Assembly (NCBI RefSeq): GCF_029892425.1
Contig: NZ_JARXWB010000003.1
Location: 372,001 to 436,000, forward strand
DNA: 64,000 nt
Direction of reading: 5' to 3'
Origin: Bradyrhizobium sp. BR13661
GTDB lineage: Bacteria > Pseudomonadota > Alphaproteobacteria > Rhizobiales > Xanthobacteraceae
Below are positions 35,981 through 43,064 of the stretch, piece after piece (the first letter of the stretch is position 1; every line of letters starts with the position of its first letter). Under the pieces are notes generated by a model that did no database searches, had not been told where the DNA came from, and saw only the letters and a list, made by a program, of their open reading frames with translations. The position numbers were made by a program, and so were the translations under genes.

Positions 35981-36015
35981 TTTCGTTCGATTACTCAGAC
36001 TTGTAGTCAGCGCGG

Positions 36016-36402
36016 TCATTGCTTGCTGTCTTCAATCGCTGCGCTGCGCGACATCCAAGTTTCTTGCTCTGCTAGATCCCACACACTTCCGCTGTGGTGC
36101 CCCAATCCATCGCCGAACGAGAAATCGATCGATGAGTAAGCCGGTTCGACCTGCTCCGCTGTCCGCACGATGCGCACGCGCCACATGTGCGGCCCCCGTT
36201 CCAGATAGGTCCACTTGCACCGGCTGCCGTATCTGACATCGAACTGATAGCGCAAGGGCCTTGGATCGTGGTCAGCAACAAGTTGAAAGCCTTCCCCAAC
36301 TTCGAGACGGTTGAATAGCTGGAAGATAACCGGATGACGGTGGCTCGGCGGAATACCCCTCACGTCGATCACCTGTTCTGCGAGACCTTGATCCGGCAAC
36401 AT
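36016..36402 (-). CDS. DUF2249 protein with C-terminal extension
   Basis: A 128-residue protein. The DUF2249 domain covers the first 85 or so residues: VIDVRGIPPSHRHPVIFQLF, FQLVADHDPRPLRYQF, WTYLERGPHMWRVRIV. An extension of about 40 residues with no known match follows. The ATG at 36402 has GAAGGA six bases upstream. It is divergent from fdxA, and the FNR-like and NsrR-like boxes between them could serve both directions. Confidence 0.85.
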   Translation of the reverse strand: MLPDQGLAEQVIDVRGIPPSHRHPVIFQLFNRLEVGEGFQLVADHDPRPLRYQFDVRYGSRCKWTYLERGPHMWRVRIVRTAEQVEPAYSSIDFSFGDGLGHHSGSVWDLAEQETWMSRSAAIEDSKQ

Positions 36403-36461
36403 GATCAATCCTTCAAAAAGACAATCTGAGTACGCCCGGTATCAGCTTTCTCTCGAGCCTC

Positions 36462-36477
36462 TTTGTCTTGGGTCAAA
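36462..36477. promoter_or_regulatory. FNR/FixK-type box upstream of fdxA
   Basis: TTTGTC, spacer TTGG, then GTCAAA: an inverted repeat with one mismatch to the TTGAC-N4-GTCAA type bound by FixK/FNR/NnrR proteins. It lies 12 bases before the NsrR-like box and 117 bases before the fdxA start, an activator-repressor layout. Confidence 0.5.
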
Positions 36478-36489
36478 GTTGGCCGCAAA

Positions 36490-36512
36490 AAGATATATTT
36501 TAAATATTGCTT
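36490..36512. promoter_or_regulatory. NsrR-like box upstream of fdxA
   Basis: Left arm AAGATATAT is exact, spacer TTTAA, right arm ATATTGCTT has two mismatches. The spacer equals the TTNAA centre of the classical NsrR consensus. It lies 82 bases before the fdxA start. Confidence 0.65.
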
Positions 36513-36593
36513 TTATCAACGCCTGCGATTAACATACACATGAAATCGATCTTTTTTGTATTCGCGAGGGTTACACCCGATTGGGAAAGCAGG

Positions 36594-36932
36594 ATGACTC
36601 ACGTCGTCACCGAGAACTGCATCAAATGCAAATATATGGATTGCGTCGAGGTTTGCCCCGTCGACTGCTTCTATGTCGGCGAGAACATGCTCGTCATTCA
36701 CCCGGACGAGTGTATCGATTGCGGCGTTTGCGTGCCGGAGTGCCCGGCGGAGGCGATCTTCCCCGACACTGACACCGCGCTCGATTCGCACTGGCTCGAA
36801 CTCAACCGCAAGTTCGCCGGACTTTGGCCGAACACCGTCGCGAAGGGCGAACCGCCCTCGGACGCCGACGCTTGGAACGGCATGCCCAACAAGTTTGCCG
36901 AGCATTTCAATCCGGAACCAGGTGAAGGCTGA
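36594..36932 (+). CDS. fdxA: Seven-iron ferredoxin FdxA
   Basis: A 112-residue ferredoxin with one [3Fe-4S] and one [4Fe-4S] cluster, seen in [19 protein letters not shown] and [16 protein letters not shown], and the C-terminal tail [10 protein letters not shown] typical of FdxA. The start at 36594 (MTHVVTENC) matches the family; the frame opening at 36507 overlaps the NsrR box. It is the first gene of a plus-strand series of NO-associated genes. Confidence 0.94.
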   Translation: MTHVVTENCIKCKYMDCVEVCPVDCFYVGENMLVIHPDECIDCGVCVPECPAEAIFPDTDTALDSHWLELNRKFAGLWPNTVAKGEPPSDADAWNGMPNKFAEHFNPEPGEG

Positions 36933-37035
36933 CACGCGTTGGGTTCCGTTCGAGCCACCCCTATTCGATCCGCCGCCGAGGTCGCCGGCGGTGGATCGGG
37001 TCAGAGCCGAAAGCGACTAGAGGAGAAGCATCGGA

Positions 37036-37290
37036 ATGTCCAGCACGAACGGAAACGCATCCATCATCGATGTACGCAGTCTGCCGCCAGCGCAGCGCCA
37101 CCAGAAGATCTTTCAGTTGGTCAATGAACTGGCCGCTGGCCACTCGTTCATCCTTGTGAACGACCACGATCCCAAGCCGCTCTACTACCAGCTCGAAGCC
37201 GAGTATCCGAGGCAGTTCTCCTGGAGCTATGTCGAGAGCGGTCCGACCGTGTGGCGGGTCGAAATCGGCAAGCTCGCCAAGGCTGCGTGA
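37036..37290 (+). CDS. DUF2249 protein
   Basis: An 84-residue single-domain protein: IIDVRSLPPAQRHQKIFQLV, FILVNDHDPKPLYYQLEAEY, WSYVESGPTVWRVEIGKL. GGAGAAGC precedes the ATG. It lies between fdxA and the NnrS/CcoN-like gene on the same strand. The motif NDHDPKPLxYQ is the family hallmark. Confidence 0.9.
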   Translation: MSSTNGNASIIDVRSLPPAQRHQKIFQLVNELAAGHSFILVNDHDPKPLYYQLEAEYPRQFSWSYVESGPTVWRVEIGKLAKAA

Positions 37291-37360
37291 ATATTCTTCG
37301 GATGGGAGTGGGGCAATATCGCGCGCTCCGTTCCCTCCGAGCCCTGAGGCGGGAGGAGCC

Positions 37361-38725
37361 ATGGTAGGGGTGTCCCTTTCCAAGTGGACGATGAGCTATT
37401 TCGCCGCTGCGCTGCTCGCTCTTCTGGGCGCCGAGGTGCTCATGGTCACCGGCTTCGGTTTTCCCAGTCACGGCATCGCAGCGCCCGAGACGCTCGTTCT
37501 CGTACACCTCGTCGCGGTCGGCTGGCTCAGTCTGCTGATGTGCGGGGCGCTCATTCAATTCGTTCCGGTGCTGGTTGCGAAGCCGCTTGTCCATCCCGAA
37601 TTACCAGCCGTCGCACTTGCGCTCTTGATCGCCGGTTTGGCCAGCCTCCTTGCCGGGTTTCTCCGGATGGCCGGCCTCCCCGTGGGGTCGCAGCCGTGGC
37701 TTCCCCTCGGCGCCATCTGCCTCACGGCAGGCTTTGTGCTCAACCTCTGGAATCTCGGCAGGACCCTGTGGACGGCGCGCCCGATCGGTCTGCCCGCACG
37801 GTTTGTCGTCGCCGGCCTTATGAGTCTGGCAGGCGTCGTCTCACTCGGGACGATCTTCTCCCTTGCGCTCGGCGGGTGGACAACCAATCCCACCCTCCTG
37901 CGTCTGACATCGGAAGGCATCCCGCTTCACGCCGCGTTGGGCCTCGGCGGCTGGCTGACCTTCACCGCGATGGGCGTGAGCTATCGCTTGCTCGCGATGT
38001 TCATGTTGGCTCCAGAAACTGAAGATCGCACCAGCCGCATTGCGCTTCTGGCCGGAGGCGCATCGATCTTGGCTCTCCTGGTTGGCGGCCCCTTGTGTCT
38101 GCTGCTTTTCGGACAGGGCGTGACGCATCCGCTCGTCATCTCGCTCGCGCTGGCCACCGTCAGCCTCGCCTTCTATGGCTACGACATCATCCGGCTCTAT
38201 CGCACCCGCAATCGGCAAAGGATCGAGCTCAATGCGCGCATGGCGGCCTGGGCACTTGGCGGTCTCGGGCTGGCAACCATCCTGCTGCTGTTGGTGACGA
38301 TATCAGGCGAAATCGACCGACGGATCGGCGCGGTTGTGTTTCTCTTTGCTTTCGGCTGGCTCACCGGGCTCGGCCTCGCGAAGCTCTACAAGATCGTCGC
38401 CTTCCTTACCTGGCTCGAATGCTATGGTGCGCTGCTTGGCAGGCGCCCGACCCCACGCGTGCAGGATCTTGTCGACGAGCCGCGCGCGTTGCCCTGGTTC
38501 TGGCTCTATTTCGCATGTGTCGGCGCCGCTTCGCTCGCGGCCTTCCTGGACGGATCGCTTGCCTTCCGGATCGCGGCGCTCGGAATACTCGTCGCCACCG
38601 CTTCGATATGCAGGCAACTCATCTCTATCCGCACGCTGCGATCGGTGCCGGCCTTGATGTTGCCCGACGGCGCCGGCGCGCGCCCCCGATTGCTTCTGCC
38701 CAAGCTGCAACAATCACAAAGATGA
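37361..38725 (+). CDS. NnrS/CcoN-like polytopic membrane protein
   Basis: A 454-residue protein with about 12 transmembrane helices and a very good ribosome site (GGGAGGAGCC). Two helices keep histidines in contexts like heme-copper oxidase subunit I: LVHLVAVGWLSLLM and PLHAALGLGGWLTFTAMG. The copper-ligand HH pair of true oxidases is not seen. Similar proteins accompany DUF2249 and NO-response genes. It may bind heme and help protect against NO, but this is inference. A CcoN-derived orphan or an NnrS relative are both possible. Confidence 0.7.
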   Translation: MVGVSLSKWTMSYFAAALLALLGAEVLMVTGFGFPSHGIAAPETLVLVHLVAVGWLSLLMCGALIQFVPVLVAKPLVHPELPAVALALLIAGLASLLAGFLRMAGLPVGSQPWLPLGAICLTAGFVLNLWNLGRTLWTARPIGLPARFVVAGLMSLAGVVSLGTIFSLALGGWTTNPTLLRLTSEGIPLHAALGLGGWLTFTAMGVSYRLLAMFMLAPETEDRTSRIALLAGGASILALLVGGPLCLLLFGQGVTHPLVISLALATVSLAFYGYDIIRLYRTRNRQRIELNARMAAWALGGLGLATILLLLVTISGEIDRRIGAVVFLFAFGWLTGLGLAKLYKIVAFLTWLECYGALLGRRPTPRVQDLVDEPRALPWFWLYFACVGAASLAAFLDGSLAFRIAALGILVATASICRQLISIRTLRSVPALMLPDGAGARPRLLLPKLQQSQR

Positions 38726-38736
38726 GGAGCGATGAA

Positions 38737-39282
38737 ATGACACAAACCCCGCGTGAACTCGACCTACGTCCGACCCTGCTTGCCGGAGGCGAGCCCTTCT
38801 CCGCCATTATGCAAGCTATCAATGACCTCGGCTCCGGACAGGCTCTTCGGCTACTCGCAACATTTGAGCCCGTGCCGCTCTACGGGTTGCTCGCCAAGAA
38901 GGGCTTCGACCACGCGGCGCGCGAGATCGGCGGCGGGGATTGGGAGGTGACGTTCACGCCCGCCGTTGCAGCCGACGACGCCCGGCAAAACCGGCCGGTT
39001 CATCCAGTTCCAGACCATGCTTCGGCCCGCCAATGGCCGGAGCCGTCTCGTCATCTCGACAATCGCGATCTCGACCCGCCGGAGCCGATGGTGCGCGCAC
39101 TTGCGGCCCTCGAAGAGCTCCAGCCAGGCGATGTCCTGAGCGTCCTTCTTCGTCGCGAGCCAGTCTTCCTCTTTTCTGAGCTCGGCAAGCGCGGACATGA
39201 GTGGCTGGGAGAGTTCGAAGCGGACGGCAAGACCTACCGGCTGTTGGTGCGCAAGGAAGTCGGGAAGGAGGCCGCCGCATGA
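38737..39282 (+). CDS. Two-domain DUF2249 protein
   Basis: A 181-residue protein made of two DUF2249-type halves: LDLRPTLLAGGEPFSAIMQA with FEPVPLYGLLAKKGF, then MVRALAALEELQPGD with REPVFLFSELGKRGHEW. The two halves diverge strongly. AGGAG lies before the ATG at 38737, twelve bases after the membrane protein stop. Its stop overlaps the MIP18-family start. Confidence 0.8.
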   Translation: MTQTPRELDLRPTLLAGGEPFSAIMQAINDLGSGQALRLLATFEPVPLYGLLAKKGFDHAAREIGGGDWEVTFTPAVAADDARQNRPVHPVPDHASARQWPEPSRHLDNRDLDPPEPMVRALAALEELQPGDVLSVLLRREPVFLFSELGKRGHEWLGEFEADGKTYRLLVRKEVGKEAAA

Positions 39283-39596
39283 GCGACACGAACAAACTCA
39301 CCGGGCGCGTGCGCGAAGCGCTTCGCACGGTGATCGATCCCGAGATCGGATTCAACATCGTGGATCTCGGCCTGGTCTACGACATCGCAATCGAGGATGA
39401 TGCCATCGCCAGGGTCGCGATGACCACGACAACAAGGGGTTGCCCGGCGACGGATTATCTTCGGGATGGCGCCGGAGCGGCGGCGCAATCCGTCGTCGGC
39501 GTCCATCGGGCCGACGTCACGCTTACCTACGATCCTCCCTGGACGCCGAATATGATGAGCACCGTGGCGAGGGAATATCTTGGGTTTGGAGGATGA
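39279..39596 (+). CDS. MIP18-family (DUF59) metal-sulfur cluster factor
   Basis: A 105-residue protein of the SufT/PaaD/MIP18 type. It contains the family motif VIDPEIGFNIVDLGLVYDI and the conserved cysteine in TTTTRGCPATDYL, then VTLTYDPPWTPNMM. These proteins assist iron-sulfur cluster assembly or transfer. It overlaps the genes on both sides (ATGA), so it is translated with the DUF2249 and 88-residue genes. Cluster repair after NO damage is a natural role in this context. Confidence 0.9.
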   Translation: MSDTNKLTGRVREALRTVIDPEIGFNIVDLGLVYDIAIEDDAIARVAMTTTTRGCPATDYLRDGAGAAAQSVVGVHRADVTLTYDPPWTPNMMSTVAREYLGFGG

Positions 39597-39859
39597 CGCG
39601 AGAGCTCGACGACCTCAGATTTGACTCCGCCGCACAGCCGCCAGCCGTCTCGCCGCAGGGCCAGGTCGTCCTGTTGCTCCTCAATGCACTGCAGAAGCTT
39701 GCCGATGCCGGCGAGGTGGATGCCTCCTGCCGCATTGCGGGGAGGGCCTGTGTCATCCTCCGCGGCGCTGCGCCAAGGGACGAACGGCGTTTCAACGCGT
39801 TGCTGCATCGGCTGACGCCCAGGCTAGCTCCGCGTGAACAGAGAGAGGGCGATATGTGA
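39593..39859 (+). CDS. Uncharacterised 88-residue protein
   Basis: A small soluble protein, start overlapping the MIP18 stop. It contains VSPQGQVVLLLLNALQKLAD and ASCRIAGRACVILRGAAP with two cysteines five residues apart. No family recognised. The tight coupling suggests it acts with the MIP18-family protein. Confidence 0.65.
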   Translation: MTRELDDLRFDSAAQPPAVSPQGQVVLLLLNALQKLADAGEVDASCRIAGRACVILRGAAPRDERRFNALLHRLTPRLAPREQREGDM

Positions 39860-39946
39860 TTTCTCAGAGCGTGCGTAGTCCCGTCGGGCTCTCGTCTTTC
39901 TGAGGCCGGCGGCGCGGCCGAGGCCAGAGATCATCCAGACTTGCGA

Positions 39947-39969
39947 AACATATATCTCACCTGTATCTT
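39947..39969. promoter_or_regulatory. NsrR-like box upstream of nsrR
   Basis: Left arm AACATATAT (one mismatch), spacer CTCAC, right arm CTGTATCTT (two mismatches). It ends 57 bases before the nsrR start and implies autoregulation. Confidence 0.5.
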
Positions 39970-40026
39970 TCAGCGTCATGCGCTTCTGCCCTGCGCGCAG
40001 GATTGTTGCCAACTCCTGGACAAACG

Positions 40027-40455
40027 ATGCGATTGACGAACTTCTCCGACTATTCCCTTCGGCTCCTGATGTACGCGGCAGCGCAGGAAGATCGACTGAT
40101 CACGATCGAGGAAGCGTCCGAGGTCTATAATCTCTCGCGTGCGCATCTCATGAAGATCGCCAATACGCTTACCAGGGCCGGCTATTTGAAAGCTGTGCGC
40201 GGTCGTTCGGGCGGCCTCGCGCTGGCGAAGCCGCCGCACAAGATCAAGCTCGGGGACGTCATCCGCGCGACGGAGCCCGATTTCACGCTGGTCGAATGCT
40301 TCGGCACCGACAACGAATGCATCATCTCCCGCTGCTGCCGACTGCGCGGGATCCTGCATGAGGGGCTTGAAGCGTTCAACGCCGTCCTCGACAAGTATAC
40401 GCTCGCGGACTTGATGCTCCGGCCAAAGGATTTCGGCGTGCGACCGGCAGCGTGA
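40027..40455 (+). CDS. nsrR: NsrR, nitric oxide-sensing Rrf2-family repressor
   Basis: A 142-residue Rrf2 regulator beginning MRLTNFSDYSLRLLMYAA, as in NsrR. The helix-turn-helix covers about 25-60 (SEVYNLSRAHLMKIANTL) and the wing has GRSGGLALAKPP. The iron-sulfur ligands lie in ECFGTDNEC and IISRCCRLRGIL, with spacing C-x6-C-x5-C using the second cysteine of the CC pair. YTLADL near the end is typical of NsrR. NO destroys the cluster and releases the DNA. Five matching boxes in this window are its probable targets. Confidence 0.88.
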   Translation: MRLTNFSDYSLRLLMYAAAQEDRLITIEEASEVYNLSRAHLMKIANTLTRAGYLKAVRGRSGGLALAKPPHKIKLGDVIRATEPDFTLVECFGTDNECIISRCCRLRGILHEGLEAFNAVLDKYTLADLMLRPKDFGVRPAA

Positions 40456-40539
40456 CACGCGTGCGCGATAGTGACTGATCCGATGGGTATTCGAGGGCTA
40501 TCCGATCGGCTTCGAGTCGAATCGGGGGCGATGGTCGCT

Positions 40540-40615
40540 CGGTTGTGAAAGAGTTCCCATCCTCTTTCGTGAATGACGCGCGGCGCTGGATATCCTTCAG
40601 GACCTCCCGCGGGAC
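40540..40615 (-). pseudogene. Relic of the module's small protein gene
   Basis: On the minus strand about 21 codons read REVLKDIQRRASFTKED, matching GETLEDIKRRAAFSKED of the gene at 24982. Flanking residues do not match and there is no proper start. It suggests a third, mostly lost copy. Confidence 0.45.
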
Positions 40616-40641
40616 TGCCACCTCCACATTGAGCTAGGCGA

Positions 40642-41055
40642 TCATGGGCTCGGATCTACCCAACTGGGTGGCGGGTCGTAGGCGCGGCCAACGAGGAGAA
40701 CCGACGTCAGGTTGGTGCTAACAATGAAGTCACGGACCTCGAAGGCGCGGCGCTCCTGTTCGTCGGCAGCTCCGGCGCGCGCAATTGCGTAACAGCGGCT
40801 GGGATTGAGCGGAGGCACGCCCATGATGGTGGCCTCGATAGCCAATTCTTGTCGCGACAGCCGTCTCCAACGAGCGTTGCCCGATGAGATCATTTGCATA
40901 CGCGCCAACAACCGAATGTCGCTGACTCGCTCACAGAGGGCCTTGATCTCGCTTGCTTCAAGACGTTTGCTTTCCAACCATCCGCTCTCGGCCAGTGCCG
41001 AGGATGCCGACACTAGAACCGCAGTCACTGTACCCAGGCAGACCGCTCGCATCAT
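40642..41055 (-). CDS. Uncharacterised exported protein
   Basis: A 137-residue protein with a clear signal peptide (MRAVCLGTVTAVLVSASSALA) and a helical mature part that has two cysteines (ALCERVSD and SRCYAIARAG). It ends in a proline-rich tail (YDPPPSWVDPSP). The start is ATG 41055 or 41052, with no strong ribosome site. No family recognised. Confidence 0.6.
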   Translation of the reverse strand: MMRAVCLGTVTAVLVSASSALAESGWLESKRLEASEIKALCERVSDIRLLARMQMISSGNARWRRLSRQELAIEATIMGVPPLNPSRCYAIARAGAADEQERRAFEVRDFIVSTNLTSVLLVGRAYDPPPSWVDPSP

Positions 41056-41100
41056 TAAAACATCGGCCAAGATGTCATGCGCAGCCTTGATCGATGTCAA

Positions 41101-41364
41101 TCAGATGGTAAACAATCGAGAAAGCGTGATCTGACCACCTCGTCGGATGAAGCCGTTTCGTTCGAGGGTGACGATCATCTGGTGGACCGAAGGCGGGCTG
41201 ACACGGAGTTGGCGTTGGATGTCGGCTTCGGCGGGCGGCTGTCCGAACATGTAGGCGTAGGTAAGGATGAAGGCCAGGTAATGCCCCTGCTTCTCGGTGA
41301 AGCGCGCGCCGGATTTTGACTCATCGCTGGATTCGTCCCTGCCTCCGACAAGGGGGCAAAGCAT
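41101..41364 (-). CDS. LexA/MarR-like helix-turn-helix protein, C-terminally altered
   Basis: An 87-residue protein with a winged helix: FTEKQGHYLAFILTYAYMFG, PPAEADIQRQLRVSPPSVHQ, MIVTLERNGFIRR. Such proteins are commonly found beside IS630-type transposase genes. The usual end (a SIELLV-like tail) is replaced by QITLSRLFTI, so the gene is probably truncated. Its start overlaps the IS630 fragment on the other strand. Confidence 0.6.
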   Translation of the reverse strand: MLCPLVGGRDESSDESKSGARFTEKQGHYLAFILTYAYMFGQPPAEADIQRQLRVSPPSVHQMIVTLERNGFIRRGGQITLSRLFTI

Positions 41365-41630
41365 GAATGTACGTTGTCGGGTCGGATTGAGCCAAGCCGG
41401 GCGGGACGAACTGACGGCGATGCTCGGCGGCGGCAAGCAGGTCGCCCGCAAGCTCAAGCGGGCGCAGATTTTGTTGGCGGCCGAGATAGGGGCGGCCGCG
41501 ACGAGGAGATTGCCCGGACCATGAGTGTCAGCCTCTCCACCGTCGGCCGGACCAAGCGCCGCTTCGTGGAAGGCAATTTGGAGCGGGCCTTGAGCGAGGA
41601 GGCGCGTCCGGGCGCAGAGCGCATTTGTTT
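41363..41630 (+). mobile_element. IS630-family transposase fragment
   Basis: N-terminal part of an IS630 transposase: MNVRCRVGLSQAGRDELTAM, KQVARKLKRAQILLAAE, then after a frameshift near 41490 DEEIARTMSVSLSTVGRTKR, RFVEGNLERALSEEARPGAE. The DDE domain is missing. Homology stops where the IS3-family sequence begins, so that element may have inserted here. Confidence 0.75.
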
Positions 41631-42783
41631 TGAAGCAGGCTGAAGATGGCTCGGCAGTGGCGGAGCTCTGCCGCAAGGCCGGGATCAGCGAGGCGACGTT
41701 TTACAACCGGCGGAAGAATTATGCCGGCTTGTTGCCGTCAGAGATGAAGCGGCTGCGTCAGCTCGAGGAAGAGAACTGCAACTGAAGCGGATTGTCGCCG
41801 ACCTGTCTTTGGAAAAGGCCATGCTGCAGGATGTGCTCTCAAAAAAGCTCTGAGGCCTGGCCGCAAGCGAGAGCGTGTCGACAAGGTGCGAAGCGACTGG
41901 AAGGTCTCGATCAGGCGGGCCTGCACGACCCTTCGGATCGATCGCGCACTTTACGTCTACAAGTCGAAGCGCGGTGACCAGGCCGCTCTCAAGAGTCCGG
42001 ATCAAGGACATCTGCGAAACGCGGGTGAGATACGGATATCGCCGGGTCCATGTCCTGCTGCAACGTGACGGCTGGGCGATCAACGTCAAACGTGTCCATC
42101 GCCTCTATAGAGAGTTACGCCTGCAACTACGCAACAAAACGCCGAAGCGTCGCGTGAAGGCCAAGCTGCGCGAAGATCGGACGGAAGCACAACAGATCAA
42201 CGAGACCTGGGCGATGAACTTCGTTCACGGCCAGCTCGCCACCGGTCGCAATATCCGCGTGCTCACGATCGTGGATACTTTCGGCCGCTTCTCGCCAGCC
42301 GTCGATCCGCGTCTTAACTATCGAGGGGAGGATGTCGTCATGACCTTGGAGCGCATCTGCAGCACCGTTGGCTATCCCAAGACGATTCGCGTCGATCTGG
42401 GATCGGAGTTTATCTCGCGCGATCTCGATATTTGGGGGTGTCGTGCTGGATTACTCGCGGCCGGGCAAACCGACGGACAACAGCTTCATCGAATCCTTCA
42501 ACGGTAAGTTCAGAAGCGAGTGCCTGAACAAGCACTGGTTTCTGTGCCTTGACGACGCGCGGCAGAAAATGGAGGATTGGCGTAGAGACTACAACGAAGT
42601 CCGGCCCCACAGCGCGATCGGCAACAAGGCGCCGATATCGCCGTTGAATGGCTCATCGGCGCCTCCGCCGGCATCAGCGTAACCCCGGAAAATTCCAGCA
42701 CCGGCTGGCTTAGTTTTGGGGAGCACTTCAAACCCAGAACAGACTCTCCTTGTGAACGAGGGCAAATTGGGGAGCAGGTCACT
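41630..42783 (+). mobile_element. Degenerate IS3-family element
   Basis: Remnants of both transposase genes. OrfA: LKQAEDGSAVAELCRKAGIS, EATFYNRRKNYAGLLPSEMK, then a frameshift and LKRIVADLSLEKAMLQDVLS. OrfB: YGYRRVHVLLQRDGWAINVK, NETWAMNFVHGQLATGRNIR, LTIVDTFGRFSPAV, then a frameshift near 42435 and DNSFIESFNGKFRSECLNKH, RRDYNEVRPHSAIGNKAP. The usual VLDYSRPGKPTD order is kept but the middle of the DDE core is disrupted. The right end probably lies at GGGGAGCAGGTCA (42769-42781); a similar GGGGAGCACTTCA occurs 50 bases earlier. The left end was not found. Confidence 0.78.
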
Positions 42784-43001
42784 GGAAATTGCGCCGAAGA
42801 CGTCCCTCACGTTCGCCATGGACGATTAGGTCGGATGGCCGCGCATAGTCATCCAGTCCGATCCGCCGATATCCTACTGCCTGCAACGCATTGCTAATCG
42901 CTCAACCACAGAGAATAGTCCGGGATGCTACTCGGATTATACCGTCACCGCCTGAAACTTTTCTCGCGTCACCATCGCCGCGAATGCTTCACCTCGAGCG
43001 A

Positions 43002-43018
43002 ATTAGAACGCTTCAAAT
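43002..43018. promoter_or_regulatory. Irr-box-like (iron control element) sequence
   Basis: ATTAGAA, spacer CGC, TTCAAAT resembles the rhizobial iron control element TTTAGAA-N3-TTCTAAA with three mismatches in fourteen positions. It lies about 50-60 bases upstream of an iron permease gene, which makes it plausible. Confidence 0.35.
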
Positions 43019-43064
43019 TGTACCAACCTGTAACCGGCGGTACGATTGTGGTCGGACCTAACCT

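Noticed and set aside
35006..36019. Upstream extension of the nosR frame by 338 codons
   Set aside because: It is antisense to the ferritin-like gene, unlike NosR, and starts inside another transcription unit.
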